A stretch of DNA of 64,000 nucleotides, taken from Cupriavidus oxalaticus (lineage in GTDB: Bacteria > Pseudomonadota > Gammaproteobacteria > Burkholderiales > Burkholderiaceae). This document shows, in pieces, positions 27,074-35,902 of the stretch. Both the position numbers and the translations under genes were made by a program. Position 1 is the stretch's first letter. Each line of letters opens with the position of its first letter. Where the stretch lies: the NCBI RefSeq assembly GCF_004768545.1, contig NZ_CP038635.1, positions 2,666,001 to 2,730,000 on the forward strand. The letters are read 5' to 3'. The notes beneath the pieces were generated by a model, which saw nothing but the letters and a program-made list of their open reading frames with translations, searched no databases and was not told the DNA's origin.

Positions 27074-28330
27074 ATGACGACCATTGACCGCGAGCACTGT
27101 CTACGGCTCGACCAGCAAGACCCGCTGCGCCCCTTGCGCGACCAGTTCGCCCTGCCCGAGGGCGTGATCTACCTCGACGGCAACTCGCTCGGTGCCCGCC
27201 CGCGCGCCGCCGCCGCGCGCGCCGCCCAGGTGGTGGCCGAGGAATGGGGCGATGGCCTGATCCGCAGCTGGAACACCGCCGGCTGGTTCGAACTGCCGCA
27301 GCGGCTGGGCAACAAGCTCGCCCCGCTGGTCGGCGCCGGCGAGGACGAAGTGGTGGTGACCGACACTACCTCGATCAACCTGTTCAAGGTGCTGGCCGCC
27401 GCGCTGCGCGTGCAGCAGACGCGCGATCCGGCGCGCAAGGTGATCGTCTCGGAATCCAGCAACTTCCCGACCGACCTCTATATCGCCCAGGGCCTGGCCG
27501 ACCTGCTCCAGCAGGGTTACTCGCTGCGCCTGGTCGACTCGCCGGCCGAGATCGACGCCGCCGTCGGCGCCGACACCGCGGTACTGATGCTGACGCACGT
27601 CAACTACAAGAGCGGCGAGATGCTCGACATGGCCGCGCTGACCGAACTGGCCCATGCCCGCGGCGCGCTGACCGTCTGGGACCTGTGCCACTCCGCCGGC
27701 GCCGTGCCGGTCAACCTGAAGGCGTCCGGCGCCGACTACGCCATCGGCTGCACCTACAAGTACCTGAACGGCGGCCCGGGCTCGCCCGCGTTCGTGTGGG
27801 TCGCGCCGGCGCTGCGCGATGCGTTCTGGCAACCGCTGTCGGGCTGGTGGGGCCATGCCGCGCCGTTCGCGATGGAACCGCAATATCGCCCGGTGGACGG
27901 CGTGCGCCGCTTCCTGTGCGGCACGCAGCCGGTCGCGTCCCTGGCGATGGTCGAGTGCGGGCTGGACATCTATGCCCAGACCAGCATGCAAGTGCTGCGC
28001 GCCAAGTCGCTGCTCCTGACCGATCTCTTTATCGAGCTCGTGGAAGCACGCTGCGGCCAGCATCCGCTGACGCTGGTCACGCCGCGCGAGCATGCGCGCC
28101 GGGGCAGCCAGGTGAGCTGGGAACATCCGGAAGGCTATGCCGTGGTCCAGGCGCTCATCGAGCGCGGCGTCATCGGCGACTACCGAGAGCCGCGCATCGC
28201 CCGCTTCGGCTTTACGCCGCTGTACACCAGCTTCACCGAAGTCTGGGATGCAGTGGAAATCCTGCGCGATGTGCTGGATAGCGGCACGTATCGCGATGCG
28301 CGCTTTCAGGTGCGCGGCCAGGTGACCTGA
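27074..28330 (+). CDS. kynU: Kynureninase
   Basis: A 418-residue PLP enzyme that cleaves kynurenine to anthranilate and alanine. The N-terminus [15 protein letters not shown], the active-site lysine in [16 protein letters not shown] and [12 protein letters not shown] are family hallmarks. Length matches bacterial KynU. It sits in the middle of the kyn operon, 36 bp after kynB and 14 bp before kynA. Confidence 0.97.
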   Translation: MTTIDREHCLRLDQQDPLRPLRDQFALPEGVIYLDGNSLGARPRAAAARAAQVVAEEWGDGLIRSWNTAGWFELPQRLGNKLAPLVGAGEDEVVVTDTTSINLFKVLAAALRVQQTRDPARKVIVSESSNFPTDLYIAQGLADLLQQGYSLRLVDSPAEIDAAVGADTAVLMLTHVNYKSGEMLDMAALTELAHARGALTVWDLCHSAGAVPVNLKASGADYAIGCTYKYLNGGPGSPAFVWVAPALRDAFWQPLSGWWGHAAPFAMEPQYRPVDGVRRFLCGTQPVASLAMVECGLDIYAQTSMQVLRAKSLLLTDLFIELVEARCGQHPLTLVTPREHARRGSQVSWEHPEGYAVVQALIERGVIGDYREPRIARFGFTPLYTSFTEVWDAVEILRDVLDSGTYRDARFQVRGQVT

Positions 28331-28344
28331 TCGGGAGTTACATC

Positions 28345-29229
28345 ATGAGTGAAATCAAGGGATGCCCGTTCTCGGGCGCGGCGAGCGCATCGCAAACGGC
28401 ATCGCAGCGCGACGGCTGGCATGGCGCGCAGATGGATTTCGCCAAGGACATGAGCTATGGCGATTATCTGGGCCTGGACCAGATCCTGAGCGCGCAGCAC
28501 CCGCTGTCGCCGGACCACAACGAAATGCTGTTTATCGTGCAGCACCAGACCACCGAGCTGTGGATGAAGCTGATGCTGCATGAGCTGCGCGCGGCGCGGG
28601 AATCGGTCAAGGCCGACAGCCTGCCGCCGGCATTCAAGATGCTGACGCGCGTGTCGCGCATCATGGACCAGCTGGTGCAGGCTTGGAACGTGCTGGCGAC
28701 GATGACGCCGCCGGAGTATTCGGCGATGCGGCCTTACCTGGGGATGTCCTCCGGATTCCAGTCGTACCAGTATCGGGAAATCGAATTCATCCTCGGCAAC
28801 AAGAATGCGGCCATGCTGAAGCCGCATGCGCATCGGGCCGAGCATCTGGCGCTGGTTGAGGCCGCGTTGAAGACGCCCTCTCTTTATGACGAAGCCATCC
28901 GCCTGATGGCGCGGCGCGGGTTTGCGATCGATGCGGAATGCGTCGAGCGCGACTGGACGCAGCCCGCTGGCTACAACGCTTCGGTCGAGGCGGCCTGGCT
29001 TGAGGTTTATCGCAATCCCTCCGCGCATTGGGAGCTATACGAACTTGGCGAGAAGTTCGTCGACCTGGAGGATTCGTTCCGGCAATGGCGGTTCCGGCAT
29101 GTGACGACGGTTGAACGCGTGATCGGGTTCAAGCGTGGCACGGGCGGCACCGAGGGCGTCAGCTATTTGCGGAAGATGCTGGATGTGGTGTTGTTTCCGG
29201 AACTGTGGAGGTTGAGGACGGATCTTTGA
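28345..29229 (+). CDS. kynA: Tryptophan 2,3-dioxygenase
   Basis: A 294-residue heme dioxygenase opening the indole ring of L-tryptophan to N-formylkynurenine, the first pathway step although last in the operon. Visible: [37 protein letters not shown] (substrate and distal His region), [17 protein letters not shown] and the proximal heme histidine in [18 protein letters not shown] upstream of ATG at 28345. Complete and intact. Confidence 0.97.
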   Translation: MSEIKGCPFSGAASASQTASQRDGWHGAQMDFAKDMSYGDYLGLDQILSAQHPLSPDHNEMLFIVQHQTTELWMKLMLHELRAARESVKADSLPPAFKMLTRVSRIMDQLVQAWNVLATMTPPEYSAMRPYLGMSSGFQSYQYREIEFILGNKNAAMLKPHAHRAEHLALVEAALKTPSLYDEAIRLMARRGFAIDAECVERDWTQPAGYNASVEAAWLEVYRNPSAHWELYELGEKFVDLEDSFRQWRFRHVTTVERVIGFKRGTGGTEGVSYLRKMLDVVLFPELWRLRTDL

Positions 29230-29231
29230 AG

Positions 29232-29296
29232 CCCCTCCCTGCTCGCCTGTTTGCTCCCCTCTCCCGCTTTCGGGAGGGGGGCCGAGGGTGAGGGCC
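29232..29296. repeat. REP-like GC-rich hairpin element after kynA
   Basis: A pyrimidine-rich arm (CCCCTCTCCCGC, 29256-29267) folds back on GGGAGGGG (29272-29279) and is followed by GAGGGTGAGGG. This composition is typical of short dispersed intergenic repeats seen in high-GC proteobacteria. It could also terminate kynA or the convergent IclR gene, though no clear T-tract follows. Other copies would have to be found in the genome to call it a repeat with confidence. Confidence 0.4.
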
Positions 29297-29334
29297 GGCG
29301 CCACCATGAAGTAGAGCCAGTCGTTCGACCGCCC

Positions 29335-30180
29335 TCAAACCCCATCTGACAACCTCCCAGCCAGCGCCACCAGCGCCGGCGCCAGCGTCCGGTGGAAAAC
29401 CTCTTCCTCCACGGCCCCATAAGAAGCGCTGCAACTCAGCATGTGCAGATCCTTCTCCCCAACGGGCCGAAACGCCACCGCGCAGGCATGAATCGCCGGA
29501 TGCCAATCCCGGAATGACGACGCATACCCGCGCTGCTGCGCGTCAGCCAACGCCACCCGCGTCGCCGCCTCCTGCTGCTTCCACTGCTCTGGAAACGCCT
29601 GGCTGAACTCAGCCAGCACCCGATCCCGCCGCGCCGCAGGCAGCGCCGCCAGATATGCACGTCCCATCGAACTGGACACCAGCGACAGCCGTGACCCCAC
29701 CCCAAGCCCCAGCATCACGCCGGCGTCGTTACGGATCGACTCGAGGTAGATCACCTCCATCCGCTCACGCTTTCCGAGCGACACCGACACGCCGTACGAC
29801 TGCGCGAACGCCAGCATATGCGGCCGCGCCAGCGCCACCACGTCTGATGCCGACAAGTACGCGTACCCCAGCGCCAGCACCCCGGCATCGAGCGCGTACT
29901 TGCCCAGGCTGTCGTCATAGCGCAGGTAACCCAACTGCACCAGGGTGCCGGCCAGGCGGCTGACCGTGGCCTTGGGAAACCCGGTGCGGCGTACGAAATC
30001 CTGGTTGCCAAGCATCGCTTCGCCAGTACGGAAGCAGCGCAGCAGCTCCAGCCCGCGCGCCAACGCGGTGACGAAATTGGGATCGCTCTCACGCACCGGC
30101 GTGTCCGGCGTCGGTGCGTCGCTCGGAAGTGACGGACTGTTCAAGATGTGGTCCTCTCTGTTCGGCGGTTGTCCGCTCAT
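29335..30180 (-). CDS. IclR family transcriptional regulator
   Basis: An IclR-type regulator of up to 281 residues: [22 protein letters not shown] and [23 protein letters not shown] form the winged helix, followed by the effector domain ([33 protein letters not shown]). ATG at 30180 is used; a TTG at 30144 has a better ribosome binding site (AGAGGA) and would remove 12 residues. It is divergent from gcdH, whose promoter carries an IclR-type palindrome, so it probably represses glutaryl-CoA dehydrogenase. Confidence 0.9.
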   Translation of the reverse strand: MSGQPPNREDHILNSPSLPSDAPTPDTPVRESDPNFVTALARGLELLRCFRTGEAMLGNQDFVRRTGFPKATVSRLAGTLVQLGYLRYDDSLGKYALDAGVLALGYAYLSASDVVALARPHMLAFAQSYGVSVSLGKRERMEVIYLESIRNDAGVMLGLGVGSRLSLVSSSMGRAYLAALPAARRDRVLAEFSQAFPEQWKQQEAATRVALADAQQRGYASSFRDWHPAIHACAVAFRPVGEKDLHMLSCSASYGAVEEEVFHRTLAPALVALAGRLSDGV

Positions 30181-30214
30181 CGCACAAGGGATCGGTGGCT
30201 TGGGGTTTTGCCGG

Positions 30215-30275
30215 TTGCACGGCAAACCCATTGCGATATACTAATTCAACGGAACACAGTTCCGCAATGCGGAAC
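30215..30275 (+). promoter_or_regulatory. gcdH promoter with IclR-type operator
   Basis: TTGCAC (30215-30220) and TATACT (30237-30242) are 16 bp apart. Directly downstream lie two overlapping perfect palindromes, GGAACACAGTTCC (30251-30263) and GTTCCGCAATGCGGAAC (30259-30275). The second is of the type bound by IclR-family proteins. Its position over the start of transcription suggests repression. Confidence 0.7.
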
Positions 30276-30366
30276 CAAAAATCCTCCGCACGAACCACCG
30301 AACCCGATACTCCGGAAGCACCGCGCCAGTCGCCCCGCTTCCACCGCGCCACCGAAGGAGACCTGC

Positions 30367-31560
30367 ATGGCTGCCAACGCCGAATTCCACTGGGCCGATC
30401 CCCTGCTGCTCGACCAGCAACTGACCGCCGACGAACGCGCCGTGCGTGACGCCTCCGCGGCGTACTGCCAGGACAAGCTGATGCCGCGCGTGCTGCAGTC
30501 GTTCCGCAACGAGAAGACCGACGTCGAGATCTTCCGCGAGATGGGCGAACTGGGCCTGCTCGGCCCGACCATCCCCGAGCAATACGGTGGCCCCGGCCTG
30601 AACTACGTCAGCTACGGCCTGATCGCCCGCGAAGTCGAGCGCGTCGATTCGGGCTACCGCTCGATGATGAGCGTGCAGTCGTCGCTGGTGATGGTGCCGA
30701 TCTATGAATTCGGCACCGAAGCGCAGAAGCAGAAGTACCTGCCCAAGCTGGCCACCGGCGAGTGGATCGGCTGCTTTGGCCTGACCGAGCCGAACCACGG
30801 CTCCGACCCGGGCTCGATGGTCACCCGCGCCAAGAAGGTCGACGGCGGCTATGAGCTGACCGGCGCCAAGATGTGGATCACCAACTCGCCGATCGCCGAC
30901 GTATTTGTGGTCTGGGCCAAGCTGCAAGGCGAAGACGGCAAGGAAGACATCCGCGGCTTTATCCTGGAGAAGGGCTGGAAGGGCCTGTCGGCACCGGCCA
31001 TCCACGGCAAGGTCGGCCTGCGCACCTCGATCACCGGCGAAATCGTGCTGGACCAGGTGTTCGTGCCGGAAGAGAACATCATGCCGGGCGTAAAGGGCCT
31101 GAAGGGTCCGTTCACGTGCCTGAACTCGGCCCGCTACGGCATCGCCTGGGGCGCGCTGGGCGCCGCCGAATTCTGCTGGCATACCGCCCGCCAGTACACG
31201 CTGGACCGCAAGCAGTTCGGCCGTCCGCTGGCCCAGACACAACTGGTCCAGAAAAAGCTGGCCGACATGCAGACCGAGATCACGCTGGGCCTGCAAGGCT
31301 GCCTGCGCCTGGGCCGCATGAAGGACGAAGGCACCGCCGCGGTGGAAATCACCTCGATCATGAAGCGCAACTCGTGCGGCAAGTCGCTGGACATCGCCCG
31401 CGTGGCGCGCGACATGCTGGGCGGCAACGGCATCTCGGACGAGTTCGGCGTGATCCGCCACGTGGTGAACCTGGAAGTGGTCAACACCTACGAAGGCACG
31501 CACGACATCCACGCGCTGATCCTGGGCCGCGCCCAGACCGGCCTCCAGGCGTTCTTCTGA
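30367..31560 (+). CDS. gcdH: Glutaryl-CoA dehydrogenase
   Basis: A 397-residue FAD enzyme oxidising and decarboxylating glutaryl-CoA to crotonyl-CoA in lysine and tryptophan/aromatic breakdown. GcdH-type blocks: [42 protein letters not shown] in parts, [16 protein letters not shown] and [16 protein letters not shown]. The catalytic glutamate is in NTYEGTHDI (about Glu376). AAGGAGA precedes ATG at 30367. It is divergent from an IclR gene and ends 45 bp before the group II intron, which is inserted in the opposite orientation. Confidence 0.96.
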   Translation: MAANAEFHWADPLLLDQQLTADERAVRDASAAYCQDKLMPRVLQSFRNEKTDVEIFREMGELGLLGPTIPEQYGGPGLNYVSYGLIAREVERVDSGYRSMMSVQSSLVMVPIYEFGTEAQKQKYLPKLATGEWIGCFGLTEPNHGSDPGSMVTRAKKVDGGYELTGAKMWITNSPIADVFVVWAKLQGEDGKEDIRGFILEKGWKGLSAPAIHGKVGLRTSITGEIVLDQVFVPEENIMPGVKGLKGPFTCLNSARYGIAWGALGAAEFCWHTARQYTLDRKQFGRPLAQTQLVQKKLADMQTEITLGLQGCLRLGRMKDEGTAAVEITSIMKRNSCGKSLDIARVARDMLGGNGISDEFGVIRHVVNLEVVNTYEGTHDIHALILGRAQTGLQAFF

Positions 31561-31605
31561 AGCCGGAACCAGGCCCTTACGGACAGGATCTCCCGGAATA
31601 TCGGC

Positions 31606-33455
31606 ATAGGGGGCAGCCCATCGGGCTGCATCCCCTGCCACACCACCCGGCATGCGGGTCCGCACCGGGCGGTTCGAGAGGTTGAGGTCAGACGAGACGG
31701 GGCAGTCCCAGACTATCGAAGTAGGCAGTGGTCAGCACCCGATGAATCGCCGATAGGCTGTTGTGCCACCAGCGACGGCTTAACGCCGCCACCGACTGCG
31801 CCACCGGTAGTGAGGCCCCCAGGCGAAGCAGTTCGCGGTGGATAGTCTTGCCCCTGCGCCACTGTTTGAGCTGCAAGGCCCGAAGCCGCCGCCTTATCCA
31901 GCTGTCCAACTCACGCCAGATTCTGGAGGTCTGCGCCAGCCCGAAGTAGGCTTTCCAGCCCAGCAGGTAAGGGCGCAACTGATCGACTACGGCTTGGAGG
32001 CTGCGCCCACCATTGCGCCGCGTCAGTACCCTGACACGCTGTTTGAACGCCGCCATTGGCTTAGCAGCCACCACACGTTTGATCACACCGTCCCGGGCTT
32101 GCCATAGGCCATACCCAAGGAACTTGCGACCAAATACCGGCGCCACGGCGCTTTTGGCTTCGTTAACTTTCAGCTTGAGGCGGTCATAGAGCCTTCGTAG
32201 CAGAGCCATCACCCGCTCGCCAGCGCGACGACTGCCAACGTAGACGTTGCAGTCATCGGCATACCGCGCGAAGCAGTGACCCCGCCACTCTAACTCCTTG
32301 TCCACCTCATCTAGCAAGACGTTGGCCAGCAGCGGCGACAGGGGACCACCTTGCGGCGTTCCCTGATGCCGTTCCATGACCACCCCGCCATCCATGATTC
32401 CCGCGTTCAGGTAGGCTCGTATCAGCCGGATGATCCCGGCGTCGGCGATGCGTTGCCTTAGGCGGTCGATCAGAATGTCGTGGTTGACCCGGTCGAAGAA
32501 CTTCTCCAAGTCCACGTCCACCACCACATGACGGCCCGACTGCACGAACGACTGAGCGGCTAACACCGCATCATGTGCCCGCCGTCCAGGCCGAAACCCG
32601 TAGCTATGCTTGCTGAAGGTCGGGTCAAGCAGCGGTTGCAGGACTTGCAACAGCGCCTGCTGGATCAGCCGATCCGTCACCGTCGGGATGCCAAGCTCGC
32701 GCTCGCCACCTTCCGCCTTCGGGATCGTCACCCGTCGTACCGGACTGGGCCGGTACGTCCCCCGCAGCAGTTCCTCACGGATACGAGGCCACTCGGACGC
32801 CAGTTTGCGCGACGTCTGGTCAATGTCCAGCCCGTCCACACCCGCCGACCCCTTGTTCGCCCGCACCCGTTTGAACGCCTGCCGCAAGTTCTCGCGCGTC
32901 AGCGCCGCTTCCAGCAGCGCCGACCCTGTGCCGTCCGTTTCATGCCGCGGGATTTCGGCTTCGCCGCGACACACTCCATCCGGGGCTTCACCCCTTGCTT
33001 CGGTGTCCCGCCCCGCTCGCGCGGGCTTCTGGCGCCTGGCCTCCAACATCGTCATGGCTTCTGACACTTCCTCTCGTTCGGCCCTTCGCCAATAGCTCCA
33101 ACCTTGCCGGTCTGTCCTCTGGCTACTACGGCCTCTGCTGACTCCTCACTCCGGCTCGACGCCGTTACCCTTTCGGGATCGAGGTGAGGTCTCCCCAGGT
33201 AAGAACGCACTCCTTCATCGCACAGCCGCCACATTTACGCTGCCTCGCCTTGATCACAAGAGCTTCGCGGTTTCTCGCCCGCTCGCCCTGCTCAGCCGCG
33301 CCTTCTATGTGGTTCTTGTTCATCGGCTCACGATTTACGCTCCACGCTTCCTCCCCACGCTCGGTCGCCCTCACGCAGTTGCGCTTCGCTTCGTTCGCTG
33401 TGATCAGCTTACGGTGGGACTTGCACCCACAAGAGTGCGCCCATGCTGGGCGCAC
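31606..33455 (-). mobile_element. Group II intron, bacterial class C type
   Basis: On the minus strand the element starts at 33455 with GTGCGCCCAGCATGGGCGCA, a typical 5' end, followed by the GGGTGCAAGTCCC segment. It encodes a reverse transcriptase and ends with a domain V hairpin (31643-31674, arms CCGCCCGG and CCGGGTGG) and a domain VI stem (GCAGCCC/GGGCTGC) finishing near CCCCCTAT at 31606. Length is about 1.85 kb. The 5' end abuts the T-tract of an intrinsic terminator, the preferred target of class C introns. The 3' boundary is accurate to a few bases. Confidence 0.88.
31688..33067 (-). CDS. ltrA: Group II intron reverse transcriptase/maturase
   Basis: A 459-residue intron-encoded protein. 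RT domains run from about residue 60 (LRQAFKRVRANKGSAGVDG) to 320 with the catalytic RYADDCNVYV intact; HQGTPQGGPLSPLLANVLLD is block 4. The maturase domain GWKAYFGLAQTSRIWRELD follows. No HNH endonuclease domain is present, as expected for class C. The protein appears full-length and active. GTG at 33067 is the longest start behind GAGAGGAA; ATG at 33055 is possible. Confidence 0.93.
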   Translation of the reverse strand: MSEAMTMLEARRQKPARAGRDTEARGEAPDGVCRGEAEIPRHETDGTGSALLEAALTRENLRQAFKRVRANKGSAGVDGLDIDQTSRKLASEWPRIREELLRGTYRPSPVRRVTIPKAEGGERELGIPTVTDRLIQQALLQVLQPLLDPTFSKHSYGFRPGRRAHDAVLAAQSFVQSGRHVVVDVDLEKFFDRVNHDILIDRLRQRIADAGIIRLIRAYLNAGIMDGGVVMERHQGTPQGGPLSPLLANVLLDEVDKELEWRGHCFARYADDCNVYVGSRRAGERVMALLRRLYDRLKLKVNEAKSAVAPVFGRKFLGYGLWQARDGVIKRVVAAKPMAAFKQRVRVLTRRNGGRSLQAVVDQLRPYLLGWKAYFGLAQTSRIWRELDSWIRRRLRALQLKQWRRGKTIHRELLRLGASLPVAQSVAALSRRWWHNSLSAIHRVLTTAYFDSLGLPRLV

Positions 33456-33483
33456 GAAAAAGGCCCGGCTGCAAAGCCGGGCC
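33456..33483 (-). terminator. Intrinsic terminator of the peroxiredoxin gene, intron target
   Basis: On the minus strand GGCCCGGCT pairs with AGCCGGGCC around a 4-nt loop and is followed by TTTTTC, then immediately by the intron. A second hairpin without T-tract (GGCCCCGCA/TGCGGGGCC, 33547-33567) lies between the gene and this terminator. Confidence 0.85.
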
Positions 33484-33581
33484 AAGCACACTACCAAGGA
33501 GACGACGAGGCTGCCCCCGTCGATAAAACACCTGTCCTGGACGCCGGCCCCGCAACATGCGGGGCCGCGTTCATTGGATCG

Positions 33582-34223
33582 TCATGCCTTGCCGGGTTGC
33601 GGCGTCAGCCGCAGGTATGGCCGCACGGCCGTATAGCCCTTCGGGAATTTCTCGCGGATCACGGCCTCGTCCTTCAGCGAGGGCACGATCACCACATCGT
33701 CGCCGTCCTGCCAGTTGCCGGGCGTGGCCACGCTATGGTTGTCGGTCAGCTGCAGCGAATCGATGACGCGCAGGATCTCGTTGAAGTTGCGCCCCGTGCT
33801 GGCCGGGTAGGTGATGATCAGGCGCACCTTCTTCTTCGGATCGATGATGAACAGCGAACGCACCGTCAGGGTCTCGTTGGCGTTCGGATGGATCATGTCG
33901 TACAGCTGCGAAACCTTGCGGTCGCCGTCGGCCAGGATCGGGAAATTGACCGTGGTCGACTGGGTCTCGTTGATGTCGCGGATCCAGCCGCGGTGCGATT
34001 CCACGCCATCGACCGACAGCGCGATCGCCTTGACGCCGCGGCGCGCAAATTCGTCCTTCAGCTTTGCCGTCAGGCCCAGTTCGGTGGTGCACACCGGCGT
34101 GTAGTCGGCCGGGTGCGAGAACAGCACGCCCCAGCCGTCGCCGAGCCACTCATGGAAGCGGATGCGGCCTTCGCTCGAATCCTGCTCGAAGTCCGGGGCG
34201 ATATCGCCGAGACGCAATGCCAT
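33582..34223 (-). CDS. 1-Cys peroxiredoxin (Prx6 type)
   Basis: A 213-residue peroxiredoxin reducing peroxides. The peroxidatic cysteine is Cys45 in HPADYTPVCTTELG; no other cysteine is present, so the enzyme is 1-Cys and needs an external thiol. The long C-terminal domain (IIDPKKKVRLIITYPASTGRN) is typical of the Prx6 subgroup. ATG at 34223 with AGGAGA upstream. It ends at a terminator into which the group II intron has inserted, leaving the coding region intact. Confidence 0.95.
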   Translation of the reverse strand: MALRLGDIAPDFEQDSSEGRIRFHEWLGDGWGVLFSHPADYTPVCTTELGLTAKLKDEFARRGVKAIALSVDGVESHRGWIRDINETQSTTVNFPILADGDRKVSQLYDMIHPNANETLTVRSLFIIDPKKKVRLIITYPASTGRNFNEILRVIDSLQLTDNHSVATPGNWQDGDDVVIVPSLKDEAVIREKFPKGYTAVRPYLRLTPQPGKA

Positions 34224-34474
34224 GTTCAGATCTCCTGATTTCGAAGTGGAACCAGAGTATCCCGATTGATATCCAACCCAAACGAATATAAAGTCACTAC
34301 AAAATCACTCGTAGTCATATAGACATTTTCTGACAGTCTTTTCGCGCGCTTTCGGGCATGCTGGCAATGGCCCCGCCGATACCGGCGTCGAGGCACGTGG
34401 CCTTGAAACCACCGCCGCTCGCCACATATGCTAAGTATCAGACAGACAATGCCGTTAGCCTCGGAGCGTAGAAA

Positions 34475-34801
34475 ATGTCAGAATCCGCACAAACCGAACC
34501 AACCGCCCGCAAACAGGAGAAACTGATGAGCGATGTCAAGACCGTACTGTCCGACGCCGAGGAGCTGCTGAAGCAAGCCGCTTCGACCACCGGCGAAAAA
34601 GCCGCCGAACTGCGCGAGCGCGGCATGGGTCTGCTCAAGCAAGCCAAAGAAAAGGCCCAGGACCTGCAGGATGCCGTCGTGACCAAGAGCAAGGCAGCCG
34701 CTCGCGCCACCGACGACTACGTGCACGACCACCCGTGGCGCGCCGTGGGCGTGGCGGCCGGCGTGGGCCTGCTGATCGGTCTGCTGCTGAACCGCAAGTA
34801 A
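34475..34801 (+). CDS. DUF883/ElaB-YqjD-like ribosome or membrane-associated protein
   Basis: A 108-residue protein: a charged amphipathic helical region (VKTVLSDAEELLKQAAS, AKEKAQDLQDAV) followed by DDYVHDHPWRAVGVAAGVGLLIGLLLNRK, the DUF883 membrane anchor ending. YqjD and ElaB are tail-anchored inner-membrane proteins that can bind ribosomes in stationary phase. ATG at 34475 has GGAG upstream, but ATG at 34526 has AGGAG and is an equally good start. It heads a three-gene set with YqjE-like and a third protein. Confidence 0.9.
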   Translation: MSESAQTEPTARKQEKLMSDVKTVLSDAEELLKQAASTTGEKAAELRERGMGLLKQAKEKAQDLQDAVVTKSKAAARATDDYVHDHPWRAVGVAAGVGLLIGLLLNRK

Positions 34802-34973
34802 GCGGCTGAAGTCCCGGTGCGGCCCCAGGCGCCGCACCAGAGCGGCAACCCGCGCGAGGCACGGGTTGCCAGTGGCCCGGGGGCCCGCACAGCGGCGCCC
34901 GGCCCCGTCCGCAGAAAGGCACGCCCGGCCAGGCCGGCGTGCCGCTTTCACGCCGGAGCCGCCGAGCGAATCC

Positions 34974-35354
34974 ATGAGCGAACCCACCCCCTCTCCCAAA
35001 CTGCTGGAATCCGTGCGCAATCTCCTCAACTCGGTGGTTGCGATGGTCCAGACCCGCCTGGAGCTTGCCAGCGTCGAATTCGCCGAGGAACGCACGCGCC
35101 TGATGAAGGTCGCACTGCTGGCCTGCTTCGGGCTGGTGTTCTTCGGCATCGCGCTGGTCACCTTTACCGCGCTCGTCGCCATCCTGTTCTGGAACAGCTA
35201 CGGCTGGCAGGCGCTGGGCGTGCTGGTGGTCGTCTACCTGCTGCTGTGCGCCGGCTGCCTGGCGTACGCGCGCAACCTGGTGCGCAACGCCCCGCCGATG
35301 TTCGAGGCCACGCTCGCCGAAATCGACAAAGACCGGGAGATCCTGCGCCGATGA
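34974..35354 (+). CDS. YqjE-like phage-holin-family membrane protein
   Basis: A 126-residue protein: an amphipathic N-terminus (LLESVRNLLNSVVAMVQTRLELASVEFAEE) and two membrane segments (about residues 46-70 and 76-98). This matches the YqjE/holin superfamily III (DUF1469) found next to YqjD. No lysis function is implied. Its stop overlaps the start of the next gene (ATGA at 35351-35354). Confidence 0.87.
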   Translation: MSEPTPSPKLLESVRNLLNSVVAMVQTRLELASVEFAEERTRLMKVALLACFGLVFFGIALVTFTALVAILFWNSYGWQALGVLVVVYLLLCAGCLAYARNLVRNAPPMFEATLAEIDKDREILRR

Positions 35355-35887
35355 CCACCCTGGAACCCGACGAAGGCGCGACCGAGCGCAACCGCCGCGA
35401 GCACGCGCGGCCCGTCCGCTTCACGCAGGAAGTCCGTTTGCCGCTCGACGTGCGCAAGGAGTTGCTGCTCACGCGCGCGGCGCTGGAACGCCACGACTGC
35501 TTGCAGGCACTGCACCAGGTACGCGGCGGCGCGCGCCGGCTGGGCAGCATTGCCAGCTGGCTGCCGCGTATCGCGCGGCCCGGCTCGTGGATGAAGGTGG
35601 CGGGCATCACCAAGGAATATCCGCTGCTGAGCACCGCCGTCACGCTGGCGCTGCCGCTGCTGCGGCGCACGCCGGTGCTGCGCTGGACCTGGAAGCTGTC
35701 CAAGGTCGGCCTGGCGGCCGGCGCGGCGTACTGGGCCTACAACACCTGGCGTGAGGCCAAGCAGCAGGCCATCCCTCCTGCCACCGCACCTACCCCCGCA
35801 CCTGCCTCCGTGCCGGACACCGGCGCGGCCGCCACGCCGGGCGCGCCTCCCACCGACACCGGCTTCCGCGACCCGCTCGTTCCCTGA
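35351..35887 (+). CDS. Third protein of the YqjDE cluster, unknown function
   Basis: A 178-residue protein translated in 4-bp overlap with the YqjE-like gene. The middle (EVRLPLDVRKELLLTRAALERHD) is helical, residues 90-135 contain modest hydrophobic stretches, and the end is a proline/alanine-rich tail. The position corresponds to YqjK in enteric bacteria, but the sequence is longer and I see no firm similarity. Function unknown; a membrane-associated role is inferred from context. Confidence 0.78.
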   Translation: MTTLEPDEGATERNRREHARPVRFTQEVRLPLDVRKELLLTRAALERHDCLQALHQVRGGARRLGSIASWLPRIARPGSWMKVAGITKEYPLLSTAVTLALPLLRRTPVLRWTWKLSKVGLAAGAAYWAYNTWREAKQQAIPPATAPTPAPASVPDTGAAATPGAPPTDTGFRDPLVP

Positions 35888-35902
35888 ACCTCGCGTTTGC
35901 GC

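Noticed and set aside
31688..33067. Reverse transcriptase as part of a retron or diversity-generating element
   Set aside because: The flanking RNA has group II intron 5' end, domain V and domain VI, and the protein has a maturase domain; no repeat pair or msr/msd-like structure is seen.
34974..35354. Holin-family protein as evidence of a prophage
   Set aside because: It belongs to the YqjE subgroup next to a DUF883 gene; no other phage genes are nearby.
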